A stretch of 64,000 nt of DNA, taken from the NCBI GenBank assembly GCA_964035545.1, contig OZ037769.1, positions 3,317,001 to 3,381,000 of the forward strand, written 5' to 3'. The position numbers and the translations under genes are program-made. The notes below the pieces were generated by a model, which was given only the letters and a program-made list of their open reading frames with translations, was not told where the DNA came from and did no database searches. Below, in pieces: positions 1-12,200 of this stretch. Position 1 is the first letter of the stretch; each line of letters opens with the position of its first letter. The DNA is from Bugula neritina. Its lineage: Eukaryota > Bryozoa > Gymnolaemata > Cheilostomatida > Bugulidae.

Positions 1-169
1 CACAGGTCAAATGAAAAGTATATGCATTTAGATAAGTCATTTTGTCTGGTATACAATTATACCCAGGTTCTTTTTACATATGAAGCTATATCTGCATACA
101 TGTCTTAAAAAGTTTAATTTAAAGCATCTTAAGTAATGTATAATTGGATATATATGTGTATATATTTAG

Positions 170-3100
170 GGAGCTCTATGAGATCATTAACACTACAAAC
201 TAAACAGGAGACATTGGCTAGACAGTTTGAGTATGGTGCTCAACATAAAAAAGGTAACGGCTACACAAGGCAGAGGATGTGTAACATGGTAAGCGATTTT
301 GTTCTCTAGAATGCTATAATAATAGCAAATTATAGGAAAATGAAAACAAAGTTGATCTGCATACATGTGTGACGCCATCAAATAAAATCTTTTAACTTCT
401 GCAATATTGTAATGCTTAAATATAATATCAGTTTAAGCAAAAAATGAGAAAGGTATTTTACTATGCATGCATAACTAAAACGCTGTGCCAGTAGCTTATT
501 TACCATTTTTGGTAAAAATTGCTTTCTGTAAACAATAATTTGATGCGGTATAAGTTATTTTACTTATAATAATAACAAATAGAATTAATTACTAAGTGCA
601 TAGCTGTTCTTTTGTCCATATTATTGTTGAAATAATTTAAACTATTTTATATTTTAGTCATCATTCGCTCTTGGAGCTGGCTTTGGTACAGTTACTTTTA
701 TGATAAAGCCTAACTCAAATAAGAAGGTCACAGTGATAAGCAGTGGAGTGTCATCTGAATTCTTAGGACAACTTACTAAAGCTATGACAGCAGTGCTTTT
801 AAGTTCAAGTAAGATGCATAAATGCTTTTAGAGCTAGATGTAATATAGAGCACTTTGTATGTTTATTTATAATTTATTGACGGTGGCAACTCAAGCTTTC
901 TACTCGTATTTTTCACTAAACCTATGGCCAATAAATACATTTTACATAAGATATTTACATTTCTTTATGTAGTTTCAGATATAAAACATGCAAATATTTG
1001 ATTATCATATATAGACCATAAAAGTTGTAAAACTACTTTTCTATTACTTTTTAAAAAAAATTTGTGCAGAGTTTGAATGTAATTTTACTTTATTGTATTT
1101 AGTACAGGAAGTTTACGATCCAAACAAGATGACAGTCATGGAAAGCTATAATAAACTAGACAAAGATGATAAACCAGTTACCATAGTTCCCTCAACCAGT
1201 GTTTCCTCGGCCAGTGTTCCCTCAACCAGTGTTCCCTCAACCATAGGTCTCTCAACCAGTGATCCCTCAACCAGTGTTCCCTCAACCAGTGATCCCTCAA
1301 CCATAGGTCTCTCAACCAGTGATCCCTCAACCAGTGTTCCCTCAACCAGTGATCCCTCAACCATAGGTCTCTCAACCAGTGATCCCTCAACCAGTGTTCC
1401 CTCAACCAGTGTTCCCTCAACCAGTGTGCCCTCAACCAGTGTGCCCTCAACCATAGATCTCTCAACCAGTGATCCCTCAACCATAGGTCTCTCAACCAGT
1501 GTGCCCTCAACCAGTGTGCCCTCAACCAGTGTGCCCTCAACCAGTGTGCCTTCAACCAGCTTTGTCTCCACCAGTGTGCTTTCAACCTGTCTTCCTTCAG
1601 CCAGTGTTTCCTCGGCCAGTGATCCCTCAACCAGTGTTCCCTCAACCAGTGATCCCTCAACCATAGGTCTCTCAACCAGTGATCCCTCAACCAGTGTTCC
1701 CTCAACCAGTGTTCCCTCAACCAGTGTTCCCTCAACCAGTGTTCCCTCAACCAGTGTGCCCTCAACCATAGATCTCTCAACCAGTGATCCCTCAACCATA
1801 GGTCTCTCAACCAGTGTGCCCTCAACCAGTGTGCCCTCAACCAGTGTGCCTTCAACCAGCTTTGTCTCCACCAGTGTGCTTTCAACCTGTCTTCCTTCAG
1901 CCAGTGTTTCCTCGGCCAGTGATCCTTCAACCAGTGTGCCCTCAGCCACTACTAGAAAGAAGAGTTCACAAAAAACAAAACGTACGTCTTTGATAATTAT
2001 CCTCAAACTTTATTTAAAATCAAAATAATTATTGTCTCACAAATTGTAACCAAATTAGACAAAGCTTATTACATACTTGCATATATTTATATTGTAGTTA
2101 TAATACTTTACAATTTGTGGTTGATGCATCAGTTTTATATTTATTGTAATATTAGCTCAATGCTATATAATACAAGGTTTTGTAAATCAAGAAAATTAAA
2201 GTTTGAAGTAATTGTTTGCACAGCTTTTTGAGTATATGCATGACACGTATAAAAGATTTCATGAATTAATTTGTCTAACAAAATGTTCAGAAACTCTTTG
2301 CAAATGTCACATATTTATAAATCGCATTATTTACCCATGTTTAAAAAGCTGTTATAAAATCATCATATAAATATAATGTTTTATGTGTTTCTTGTTGAAG
2401 GAGGTACCAAAAAACTTTGGGTGATTGAAAAGATTACTAACGTTAAAGGAAGGGAAGCACTTGTTAAATGGAAGGGGTACAGGTAAGTTGAATTGAGACC
2501 AGCAAGAATGATCATGGAGTATGAATAATTCTGCATTGAACTTTCATAATGATCCACTAGCAAAGTATAACACATGCATGCATACACAGACGATAGAGCT
2601 CGGTATAAAAATGTAAAATAGCTTACCCAATTTATTTGAGTATGCCATTTGTTATCGTAAGATTGAAAATTAGTGGTTAAATTCATTTGACTAGAAGACT
2701 GTTTATTTGGAAGCATTGTGTAATTAGGTCATGTTTTTTATAAACTGCATTTTTTTTTACTTTTTGCTAGAAATTAGAACTTGCATGTAAGCAATGTCAT
2801 AACATAAAATGTTAGACAAAAATTTAAATTACAGAGGGAGGTACAATGGAATGTCTTTGTAACTTGTCACAGATCTAGACCGATTTTTTTTTTCTTCAAC
2901 TTCAGAAGTTTGGTGGGTGCTTTTGGTCTTCCAGTTTGAAAAAGTTGTTGTTTATATTCTAGGACTCCAACCTGGGAGCCAATTACAAATGTGCGTCACA
3001 CAGTGTTTTACAAACAGTTTATGGTAAGTGTACTACTTCAGCTGTTCACATTATCAATTAGTTGACTAGACACTTTTAAAATTAAAGTAGCATTTAGTTA

Positions 3101-5164
3101 TACTATGCTGCAGCTTAACTAAGTAAACCGGTAACTGTTCATTTGTGATTTAAACATCGTAGGCATCCAGGTTATTTTGATAAAATCAATTACTGTTAAT
3201 TAAAAGATCATACTTTTTTAGTTGCATTCACAAAATATATACAAAAAATCTCAACTCAATATACCAGAAAAAATGAATTAAAATATATGTGTTAATAGCA
3301 CTGAGATTGACGTGACCGTGGCGCATGAAAAATCTGAAAGAAGAGTTGTCTTCTATTTTTCTATATTAATATATAGAGCTTGTCGTGAAAATGAAGATTT
3401 TTTAAAAAAAATATTGTGATCCTCTGGTAACTTCCTGAATTTAGAAAATTAACTCATATATTTCTTTTCATGTGGACAACAGCTCACTTTTTTTTAAATT
3501 TATTTTGAAGCTCTTTTCGTAAAAAATAATCAAAAGTAAAAAATCCAAAATTTTTACAAATTGGTTCGGGGCTTGACGTGAAAGGCATTTGGACGAAGAT
3601 GTCAAGGTCACCATTAATAAATTTATTTTATCACAATTCACAATACTGCACAGAAAGTTAATGAAGTGGGCTGAAAATTAGGTTGCTAGCATATTCATAT
3701 TGATATGCATTATATTGATTGTTACAGTATTATTTTTTAAATGTGTTTTGTTATCAGTTATGTTTAACTTCTTTATAGAGCTGCTGTTAGACTAAGACTA
3801 AGAGTAAGACATAATATTAGCAACAATGAATGATTCAATGATAATATTAATAATTAATATCACTTTAATATTAAATTAAAATTATTATTAAATTGAAATT
3901 CACGGTGACGTATCACTATCACTATGAGTATGAGTATCGTACAAATTAATTATGAGTATGAGTATTACTATGACATTAACTCAATCAGTGATTGACTATT
4001 AGTATTACTATGAATATGACTGTGCATAACTCAATCACAATGAGAATATCAATATGAATATGGCTTCTAATTCTTGTAACTTTTGACTATCACTATGATG
4101 ATGCTGATAGTGATAATCACTGCCAGCCCAAGTCTCATACTCATAGTGATACTATTACTATTGTCTATTAGTATTAATAACTAGTATTACTATTAGTACA
4201 ACTACTAGTACTGTACTAGTATTACTCATAGTTCTGATAATGATGGAGATAATAGTTTTAAAAGTTCTACTTCTACTTTTATAGTAACTGTGAGCTAGAT
4301 TGTATATGTTGAACTCTACTCATTTTTTACTACTAATGCTAATACTAATAGTAATAGTAATACTAATAATAATTATAGTTGTTATAATGATAGTAATACT
4401 AATAGTAATAATAACTATTTCAATTTGATAATTTATGTTTTACAACAGCATTATCGCTTATCAATTACATTGGTTCATAATATGATTATTTTAATTTTGC
4501 TTTGTGTGTTTTTTCATGTTGTAAATTTAAGTTCGTATGGTTATTTAATGAACTAGAGAACTAGCCAAATGTTATGTACCGATTGCAATAATTTACTATA
4601 AACTCAGTGAAATTTAAAACCTAATTGATATTACTATGACATTGATTGTACAGAGGTAGCTAAAATATACATTAAATTACCAATAATTTTAACTCGCCAA
4701 TACACTATGAGTAGAACAGTCAAATGCAATGATAGAAAATTAATTAGTCATAGCAGCCCGTTGCTTGAGGAACATTGAGCTACAGGTCTAAAATGATTTA
4801 GTTTTGTGATCCCTTATATAACAAAATAATTTTTTTTAAACTGGTTTAATACTTTTATTATAAACACGCTTATCAAAGTAACATGTTTTTGATGTATATT
4901 CTATTAAAAAAGCAATCACATCAGGTTTTCAATTTGTATGTTGTACAAAGTTTATTATGGTGACAAGTTACTAAATTATATGGTTCAGCTTTGTAAAGTA
5001 AAGCTGATAAAATAAATACAATTATGTGATTGTTTTACTGCTATATATTAAATTTAAATGAGTTGAATAATATCCTAGTGCATTGAATTAGATATTTTTT
5101 TTAGCTTTGGTACACCTGTTTGTTATAGGCTAACATTCCACCAATAGAAGAATGGTGCAAGTAG
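170..5164 (+). CDS. Chromodomain protein with Ser/Thr pentapeptide repeats (5'-incomplete)
   Basis: Six exons chain in phase: 170-288, 658-808, 1103-1981, 2401-2482, 2963-3023 and 5129-5164 (TAG). A Met at 178 could be the start, but the exon opens at an AG acceptor, so an upstream exon is likely. The early part (LARQFEYGAQHKKGNGY, then FALGAGFGTVTFMIKP) matches no family I recognise. Exon 3 encodes a long PSTSV/PSTIG/LSTSD repeat ending in a basic patch (TTRKKSSQKTKR). Exons 4 and 5 together encode a short chromodomain: WVIEKI, ALVKWKGY and TWEPITNV are the hallmark segments, with aromatic-cage-type W and Y residues. Chromodomains bind methylated histone tails, so a chromatin-reader role is inferred; a chromodomain captured from a retroelement is an alternative. 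The last exon adds ANIPPIEEWCK and a stop. Phase consistency across five introns makes the model good; the two ends are uncertain. Confidence 0.72.
1190..1950 (+). repeat. 15-bp coding minisatellite with a 300-bp higher-order unit
   Basis: Units of 15 bp close to CCCTCAACCAGTGTT lie wholly inside exon 3 of the chromodomain gene and encode PSTSV, PSTIG and LSTSD pentapeptides. A distinctive block (encoding FVSTSVLSTCLPSASVSSAS) occurs at 1558-1620 and again exactly 300 bp later at 1858-1920, so the array also has a recent larger duplication. Because the unit is a multiple of three, two long antisense frames are also open; these are shadows. Confidence 0.95.
3780..4440. repeat. Cryptically simple TAGTAATAC/ACTATGAGT-type tract
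   Basis: This part of the last intron of the chromodomain gene is a degenerate mixture of short motifs such as TACTATGA, TAGTAATAC and CTAATAGTAATA on both strands. It is not a clean tandem array. The same texture recurs at 7030-7390 and 18150-19340. Confidence 0.7.
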
Positions 5165-5824
5165 AAGAAATTTCAGGTGCAGAAAGCTAAGGAGCAGTCA
5201 GAATGCTGCCAGAGTTGTGAAGAGGCACTTGAAAAAGCTGAATTTCAATAATGACATGAAATTCGTAACAGATCACCCTGGTGTAATTGAACTGACATGG
5301 CCAGCAGAGTTCTCGAAGTCACATACAACAGCTATTTACATCATCATGGTTAGCTTAAATGTAATTCCTATATCAGTCTCTAATATATAGTTTGATATCT
5401 GCTGTAAATTCGCTTAAGGAGCATACACATAACCAAAACTGAGTTACACTATAGTATTTGTTCTTGAATATATTTACCAAGATAAGTAGATTTGCTAATT
5501 CATTAACAGTAAAATTATAATGATACAACAATTTTTCTTTTAGATGATTCAATCAATAACACAAGACACTACAACATGGTTTTGCAGTTATAGAGTATTA
5601 ATTTTCTGGCTCTTTCCAAATCTTCATAGAAGGCAAAGAAAACCACCGTCAGCTTGCCTTTATAACTGAGTGCACGCGTCTTCCACCTACAGATGATGGT
5701 TAACAATTTGCTGGTGTGGAACTTTCTAATTTTGTTTACAATGAAGATAGATTATAGGACATTATTCTTTATGTAAAGATTGTCAAGTTTTGTTATAATT
5801 AAGAACAGTTTTAGTTTCAATAAA
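5165..5824 (+). other. 3' region of chromodomain gene with an out-of-frame open segment and poly(A) signal
   Basis: Immediately after the TAG at 5162-5164 the sequence stays coding-like. One frame reads VQKAKEQSECCQSCEE before stopping near 5250. Another, shifted by one base, stays open to a GTTAGC donor at about 5348 (segments RVVKRHLKKLNFNNDMKF and HPGVIELTWPAEFSKSH). A matching acceptor (tttcttttag) lies at 5534-5543. AATAAA at 5819-5824 is a likely poly(A) signal. This is either 3' UTR or a former coding extension broken by a frameshift; I cannot decide. Confidence 0.4.
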
Positions 5825-7029
5825 TCAGTTCAACATTATGGACATCATTGCACAAACATTTTAATCTTTACTATCTACAAAGGTATCTGATGGACTACTT
5901 AAAAATACAAAACTATGCTCCAGATACACAATGCACTGACCAGCAAAGTTAAAATGAGTTGGAGATGTAAAACATAATATCTTGTTCAAGGCTTTTCCCT
6001 GCTGTTGGAACCTTCTACTTCAGAACACTGAATTGAACAAACATATGTAGATATATGAAACTTTGCAAAAAATAATAATGTGAAATTAGTTGCTAAGTAT
6101 CACATTGCTAATAAATACAGCATTGTGTAATGTTTTATTTAATTTTTTTTTGAGCCATTGGATCTATAGGCCCGCATAGTATTTACTATATTATAACTAA
6201 TAAATTGCAGACACATTATGTCAGACCAGTTTCCATTTAAATAGAATAGTGTAGGCTATCAAATTTGTAGAAGTAAAAAACCGCATTCATATTTAGTAAA
6301 ATACTTGCCTTTTTTTTCATGATGCCTCTACTGCTAAAAAGAGAAGTTTTTATCAATACAGCTCCATCAATCTGTATCCTGATGAAGCTAGTAGTTTAGG
6401 AACATTTGTGGGGGGGGGGAGTGTAGGCTGAGCTGCAGTATAGGAAAAACCCCAACATATGTAATCTATTCAGCACATTATATGTATATTTATTCAAAAA
6501 AGGATTTAGAAAATGCTTTATGAAGAGATGAACAAAGTAAAAATTAATGCTGGTGAAAGTAATATTATTACACCCATTAGAATTACTAGCAGCTATAGCA
6601 TTAACATTATGTATTTTCATAAAAATGTGTCTAATTTATGCTACAAAGTTATTACTGCCAAAGGTTACAAAATTTACCAGTCACATTCATGCAGCTGGCG
6701 GAGAATAACTAACTTTCACTTGCAATAAATATTATATAATATATTGATAATTATTGGAATCATAATTATATTTATTGTTATGATCATTATGATTATAATT
6801 ATTTAATATTATCTTTATGTTTGTATTTAAAGTTGTTCCTTAAATTAAAAGTTGTTTAAGTTTTATAAATTTATTATAATTATATTTCTGTATAAGTATT
6901 AGTATAATTAAATTATTATAATTTATATTTTATTATTTATATTTATTTCACTTTTTATTTCAAGACCAGCAGTTCAAATTGAAATTAATACTTGTGTCGT
7001 TTGCTTTATATTATAACTTACAAGTATAA
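5825..7029. other. Intergenic, no gene seen
   Basis: AT-rich sequence with short chance ORFs only. A run of nine G occurs near 6411-6419. No exon with paired splice sites, RNA gene or recognisable element was found. Confidence 0.5.
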
Positions 7030-7390
7030 CTATTAACATAATAATATTACATTTGCTATTAGTATTACTATGAATATAAATATTTATATTAATATAGCTA
7101 TCGGTATAACTTATAGTTATAGTTATACTTATAGTTATAACTAATATAACTATAAGTATAAGTATTAGTTTCGAAACTGATCCTGCTCCGTAACATTAAC
7201 ATACTGATACTGTCATATGATTATCATTATGACTAATAATAGTATTAATAAATATAACCATTGAATATTATTAATAATAGTTCACCAATAGGCGATAGTC
7301 ATAGACTTAGAGTGAGAGTCAATGTCATAGAAATAGAGTTAGACTAGTGACACTCATACTGATACTGATACTCATACTGTGATTCACTTT
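7030..7390. repeat. Cryptically simple TATAGTTATAC tract
   Basis: Short motifs TAGTTATAGTTATACTTATA and their complements alternate, giving a locally palindromic low-complexity block at about 7110-7170. It resembles the block at 18850-18945, on the other side of the KDZ gene. Confidence 0.6.
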
Positions 7391-7619
7391 CAGTTACAAA
7401 TTTCAAAACTTGGTTTTACGTAGACAACTACTAACCTATAATTCATCACAAAACGGTTGAAAATCATCATTTACTGCATATTTAAGAGTAATTTTCTGGT
7501 AGTGTGGTCGACATGATAATTGAAATTAAAATAGGGAAAATAATTATTTTGTGATTTACAGCAAGTTACAAACTAGCGAAATGAAATAGTCCATTTGAAA
7601 ACAGTTAAATTAGTTACCT

Positions 7620-8100
7620 TTCTTGATGTTGCGTAGCTAACGTTAGTTATTAGTAGCCGCCCGAAGAGTAACATTCATGTGATTTGAGCTACGAATAACG
7701 AGAATCTGCGACAAACCCGCTTCTTAATAACTTTACGCGATATAAACTCACGCTACAATTGGGCTATTTTGCCATCCCCACGTCACGGAGGGCACGCTCG
7801 CGGGCAAGTCTGGGCAAGTCTAAGACACCTAATATGACCACTTTTACTTACATTTTTGTAGTGTTTTCGTATAAGAAATTGGGTAAAATGCTGATAAAAC
7901 AGTTGAAAAGCATGCAAACTTTTGCTCAAATGTAATAAATAACCTGGAAGCTTACCGCCTTTAAAGATATCAACTGGTTGAAGTTGCATATTCCTTGTTG
8001 ATTATTATTATTTCTTGTATTTTAGGGACAAGGATGCAGCAAAAGAACCTGAACCTAAATATTTCATATTATATATATATATATTGTAAATAAACAAATA
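7620..8100. other. CpG-richer patch with weak exon signals
   Basis: Against an AT-rich background, 7640-7820 carries several CpG sites. On the minus strand a Met at 7989 opens MQLQPVDIFKGG followed by a GTAAGC donor near 7957. On the plus strand an acceptor (cttgtattttag, near 8025) precedes a short open segment DKDAAKEPEPKYF ending in TAA, with AATAAA at about 8091. These may be a promoter and stray exons of a small gene, but no phase-checked chain could be built. Confidence 0.25.
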
Positions 8101-8714
8101 ATTGTATGCCAAACAGTTTGATATTCTTTCAAGACAAAGGTGAAAGTTACCTTGCAAATCAATTCTAGCCAACATAGGATGTGTTAAACATTACTTCAAA
8201 TGTTGAATTAGAGCATATTATGGTTACAAAAATATTATAAGAGTAAAAAGTTCTTTTTTAGATTACAAAATTATTACAGGGCAGAACAAACTAGAAAACT
8301 GTATGCAATTTCTCATCTTTGGAATCGCTAATAACATTTAATACATGTTTGATAACAGATTATGTGTATTCTGCCAGTCACACACACACATTAGTAAAAA
8401 CTAGCTTTACAACTTTCAAAATTATTTTAATATAAAAACAACTACTAAAATGCAGCAATAAGTATTGTGGAAAAAGGATAATTGGTTACTCATAAGCAAG
8501 TTTCATTAGCAACGACAGTACATCATGTGACTAAAAACAACCTGGAAGAAACTCGAACATATACAGTGTGCAAGCAAGCACAATCATAGGTATTTTTAAG
8601 CTAGACATAAAATTATTATTGAAGAGAGCTAGTTAAAATATATCCTCACTCAGATAGATAGTGGCTTGAAAAATATATCCAAAAACTATCAAAAAAGGTT
8701 TCAAGAAAAAAGCT

Positions 8715-8780
8715 TTAGTCTTCGTCAGATGAGTCAGAATAAATCGGCTGCAAGTCATCATCATCTATAATTTCTTCACA
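8715..8780 (-). CDS. Candidate alternative terminal exon of the KDZ gene (acidic tail)
   Basis: A clean acceptor (tgttttccag) is followed by 22 codons including the stop: CEEIIDDDDLQPIYSDSSDED. This very acidic tail looks coding. It lies 518 bp downstream of the stop of the KDZ transposase-like gene. A splice from within that gene's last exon (for example after the codons for ADQE, phase 0, using a weak GTTGTA donor) would attach it. It could also belong to an unseen transcript. Confidence 0.4.
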   Translation of the reverse strand, partial: CEEIIDDDDLQPIYSDSSDED

Positions 8781-8979
8781 CTGGAAAACAAAATGAAGTA
8801 TTTTTTAATCACCCCACGTTAGCCACTATACAAGTTTTGAAATAGATTATGGTACAAAAAAATATTATAGTTATATTTCTACTGAAGATTAAAAAACACA
8901 CACAACAGTTTCAAATAGTGCAATGTGTTATTAGTTTATCTTTTAAAGGATCCCTGGAATGCGGTACTTATGCACTATT

Positions 8980-9008
8980 AAATATATATATACATATACA
9001 TACATATA

Positions 9009-9048
<40 letters not shown>

Positions 9049-9074
9049 CATACATATATATATGTATATATATG

Positions 9075-9122
<48 letters not shown>

Positions 9123-9165
9123 CATACATATATATATGTATGTATATGTATGTATGTATGTATAT
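8980..9165. repeat. (TA)n/(TATG)n microsatellite
   Basis: Alternating TATATA, CATA and TGTA runs fill this segment between the two candidate ends of the KDZ gene. ORFs of Tyr/Ile repeats on both strands are by-products. Confidence 0.95.
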
Positions 9166-9297
9166 CAATTCAGCACATATACACATAAAATTTGTTGTAA
9201 AACAAAATTTAAATATTCTTATATATTATATTAACTTTCATTTACATTTAGTCAGAGATCCTTCAACATACACAAATATAAAAAAAACTTTACAATC

Positions 9298-12200
9298 TTA
9301 GCTAAAGATTTGCCAACATTTAGATACAACCTCTTGATCAGCACCAGAGAAGTTGGCATAACAAGACTTGAGAAAGGCTTGTTTAAATTGGGTGGAGATG
9401 GTGTCATCATTATGGTTACCATCACTTAAGGATGCTGCCATGCGTGCTACAAGAAATATATGGTGGCAACATTGACAGAAAACTGACATAGTGATGACAT
9501 AAAAAGACAGTTTTGTCACAAGAATAGATAGAATCGTAAATTGAGTTACACATGAAATTACAGACTGCAAAAAATTAAAACTGATTTTGGAAAATAGAAA
9601 TATACAACTACTATACCTGCATATTCAAGCAATTTTACGCGCTCTTCACCTAATATATCCAATTCTTCCACTGTTTTATTGTAGAGATGGTATGCATCGA
9701 ACAGCTTCAGTAAATTGGGGGATACAGAGAGCTTGATTTCCGAGCCTGTCCATGGAAAGATCATGGAGGTGGCTTGGTCAAAGTCTGTACGAGACAGGTC
9801 CGGGTGATTTTGCACATACTCATCAACAGCCTTTTGAAGCTTCAAATATGTCGCACGTCGTTTGCTCCGCAACCTGTCACGCCCCTTTGATGAGTCTAAA
9901 TTATGAAACATATGAATGATAGTTGCCACTAAACATTTAAAGTTTTGAGCAACCGCAAAAAAAGCAAATTTGACTAAAAATAGGTACAGTAATGTGACGG
10001 ACAACATTTCTCGCTACAGAAAATAGGATGGGTCTCAGATGAAAACTTCCCAGTTAGATGCTATTTTTTATTTTGGTAAAAAAAATAAAATGAGATATAT
10101 ACACATGTTGCCTCCATAACAAATTATCACAACACCGAACTAAAAATTAGAAAAGTTACAAGTTTGCCAACCTGCTAACTTGAGAATGTTTGCATCAAAC
10201 CGCTGTATAGTGCAAGCTAAATCTTCCAATTTTCTTTGATCTGCAGTCAAATCTAATAATAGAAATATACAGTTTAGCGTTTATTCTGCTATGTATTGAA
10301 CTAGCCTTATCATTACACCACATAGACATCTTATGACATACCACGTTTAACATACTGGGTTAACTCTTATTCTGATGTCTATTTGCCTAAACTCATTATA
10401 CACAGTTTTTTGCCATACTAATATTCTGTAATTTTTCATCTACATTTATTTTTAATGTCAGTTACCTGTTAGCTCCAATACGTTACAGTCATACATTCTA
10501 CAATCTTAATTATATGTATATTTAATCTTACTTGTCTAACAATATGGCAGGAGCACAACACATTCCACAACACAACACATTTAATTTAAAATTTGATCTC
10601 AAATTCCAAACAATTGATTTTTCGAAAAAATTGTGGATTACAAAACCGCAATCTCTGGAAAAAATTTAAGTTTTCAGGCTGTATCTTAAGCAGAGGTATT
10701 CTTGAAATATAACTGAATTTGATGAAGCAAACATTTATGAAGCTAAACAAATTAGGTCTGCTTAAACATCCCTATAGTAGCTATTATAAATATAAACAAA
10801 GAAGATTTGTTGATTTTCATAACGTATGATGGAGAAAATCTGATCCACTTGATAGAACAGTATAGATAAACATATATTCTATTAGATACGCAATCTGAAG
10901 GGTTTTAATCTGTCAAATTTGTGTGCAAATTAGATTACCTAACAATTTGCTGACTAACAACTAACCAACTCTATAAGAAAGCTTTACCTGGCGAGGAGGA
11001 GCAAATCCTCTCCATCACCTCTTCTATGCTGCTGGCCTCTGGAATTTCAGATTTCTTCAGCTCTACCATAGTGGCATGCCGTTTCGGCAGTTCCATTTCA
11101 ATCTAATAATAATTAGTCATTTAAGAAACATAAATATCATCACATTTAAATATTCAACTCGATAATTCAATTTGTTTCAATAACTACTACTAAGCATGCA
11201 TTATGCCAATGTACTTTTCTTCAATGTTAATGCATAGAACGAAACCATAATAATAAGTTAATGCATACATTCTGCAGGCTTTAGCTACTTATGGATTTTC
11301 AGACGGTTTTTCATGATCATCCGAAAATCCAAATTAGGTAAAAAAACATTATCCACGAAAATTGAAAAGGATTAAAAAGAAACTTGATTATTTATTGACA
11401 ATTTTTTAGTTTTGGTCAAAATCAACAGCTGCAGTCTGAAAAATAGCTAAAAAATGAAGAATACTAAATAAATTACCATAATCGATTTAGCAACCACTGC
11501 AGTAAAATAAAAATAATATAATGCAACTAAATGGAAGAATGATGCTAAGCTATTATTTACTCCAATATTACAATGAAATTCCGAATGAAAAACCCTTTAA
11601 ATATATAAATAAGACACTTTTAAATGTTTGATTGCATAAATAATAATATATACAAGCTATAATACTTCAGAAATGTTAGTTTTAGATGTTGACTAAACTT
11701 AATTGAACACAAGGTTTTTTTTAATAAAATAAGTTTTCCATAACTGTATACAACACCTGCTTTATCTTTTTTGCCAACATTTCCGGCATCTTCTTTATTT
11801 TTCTGAAATTCCAGAAGCCAGCAGCATGCTCGAGCTGCTGACGACGACCTAGAAAAACCAATACAATACTTTAAAGCATTAAAAAGGCATAATGGTACTT
11901 GTACACCTTAAACAATGCATTTTGAAACAGTTTCAATAGGTTATATATCAAATGAACTTAATATACATTCAAACAGCACGTAGTTAACAAGTATATGTTT
12001 CAAAGAGAATATAAATTGGGTACCATTAGCAGTCATATGTCTCGTTATCAAACCACACCGAGACATGTAGCTGTTTGTTTGCTCCGTGGTCTCGCCAGTG
12101 CTCAGTCCTACTCCCTTTTTCACCCTGCCACTCCACCTAGTCTTTAAATAGAAACAACATTGCAGCTGCGGCCTGGGGATGTTTCAATTTAAGCCTAAAC

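Noticed and set aside
1146-2006. 286- and 250-codon antisense ORFs
   Set aside because: Shadows of the 15-bp coding repeat on the plus strand, whose frame joins neighbouring exons in phase.
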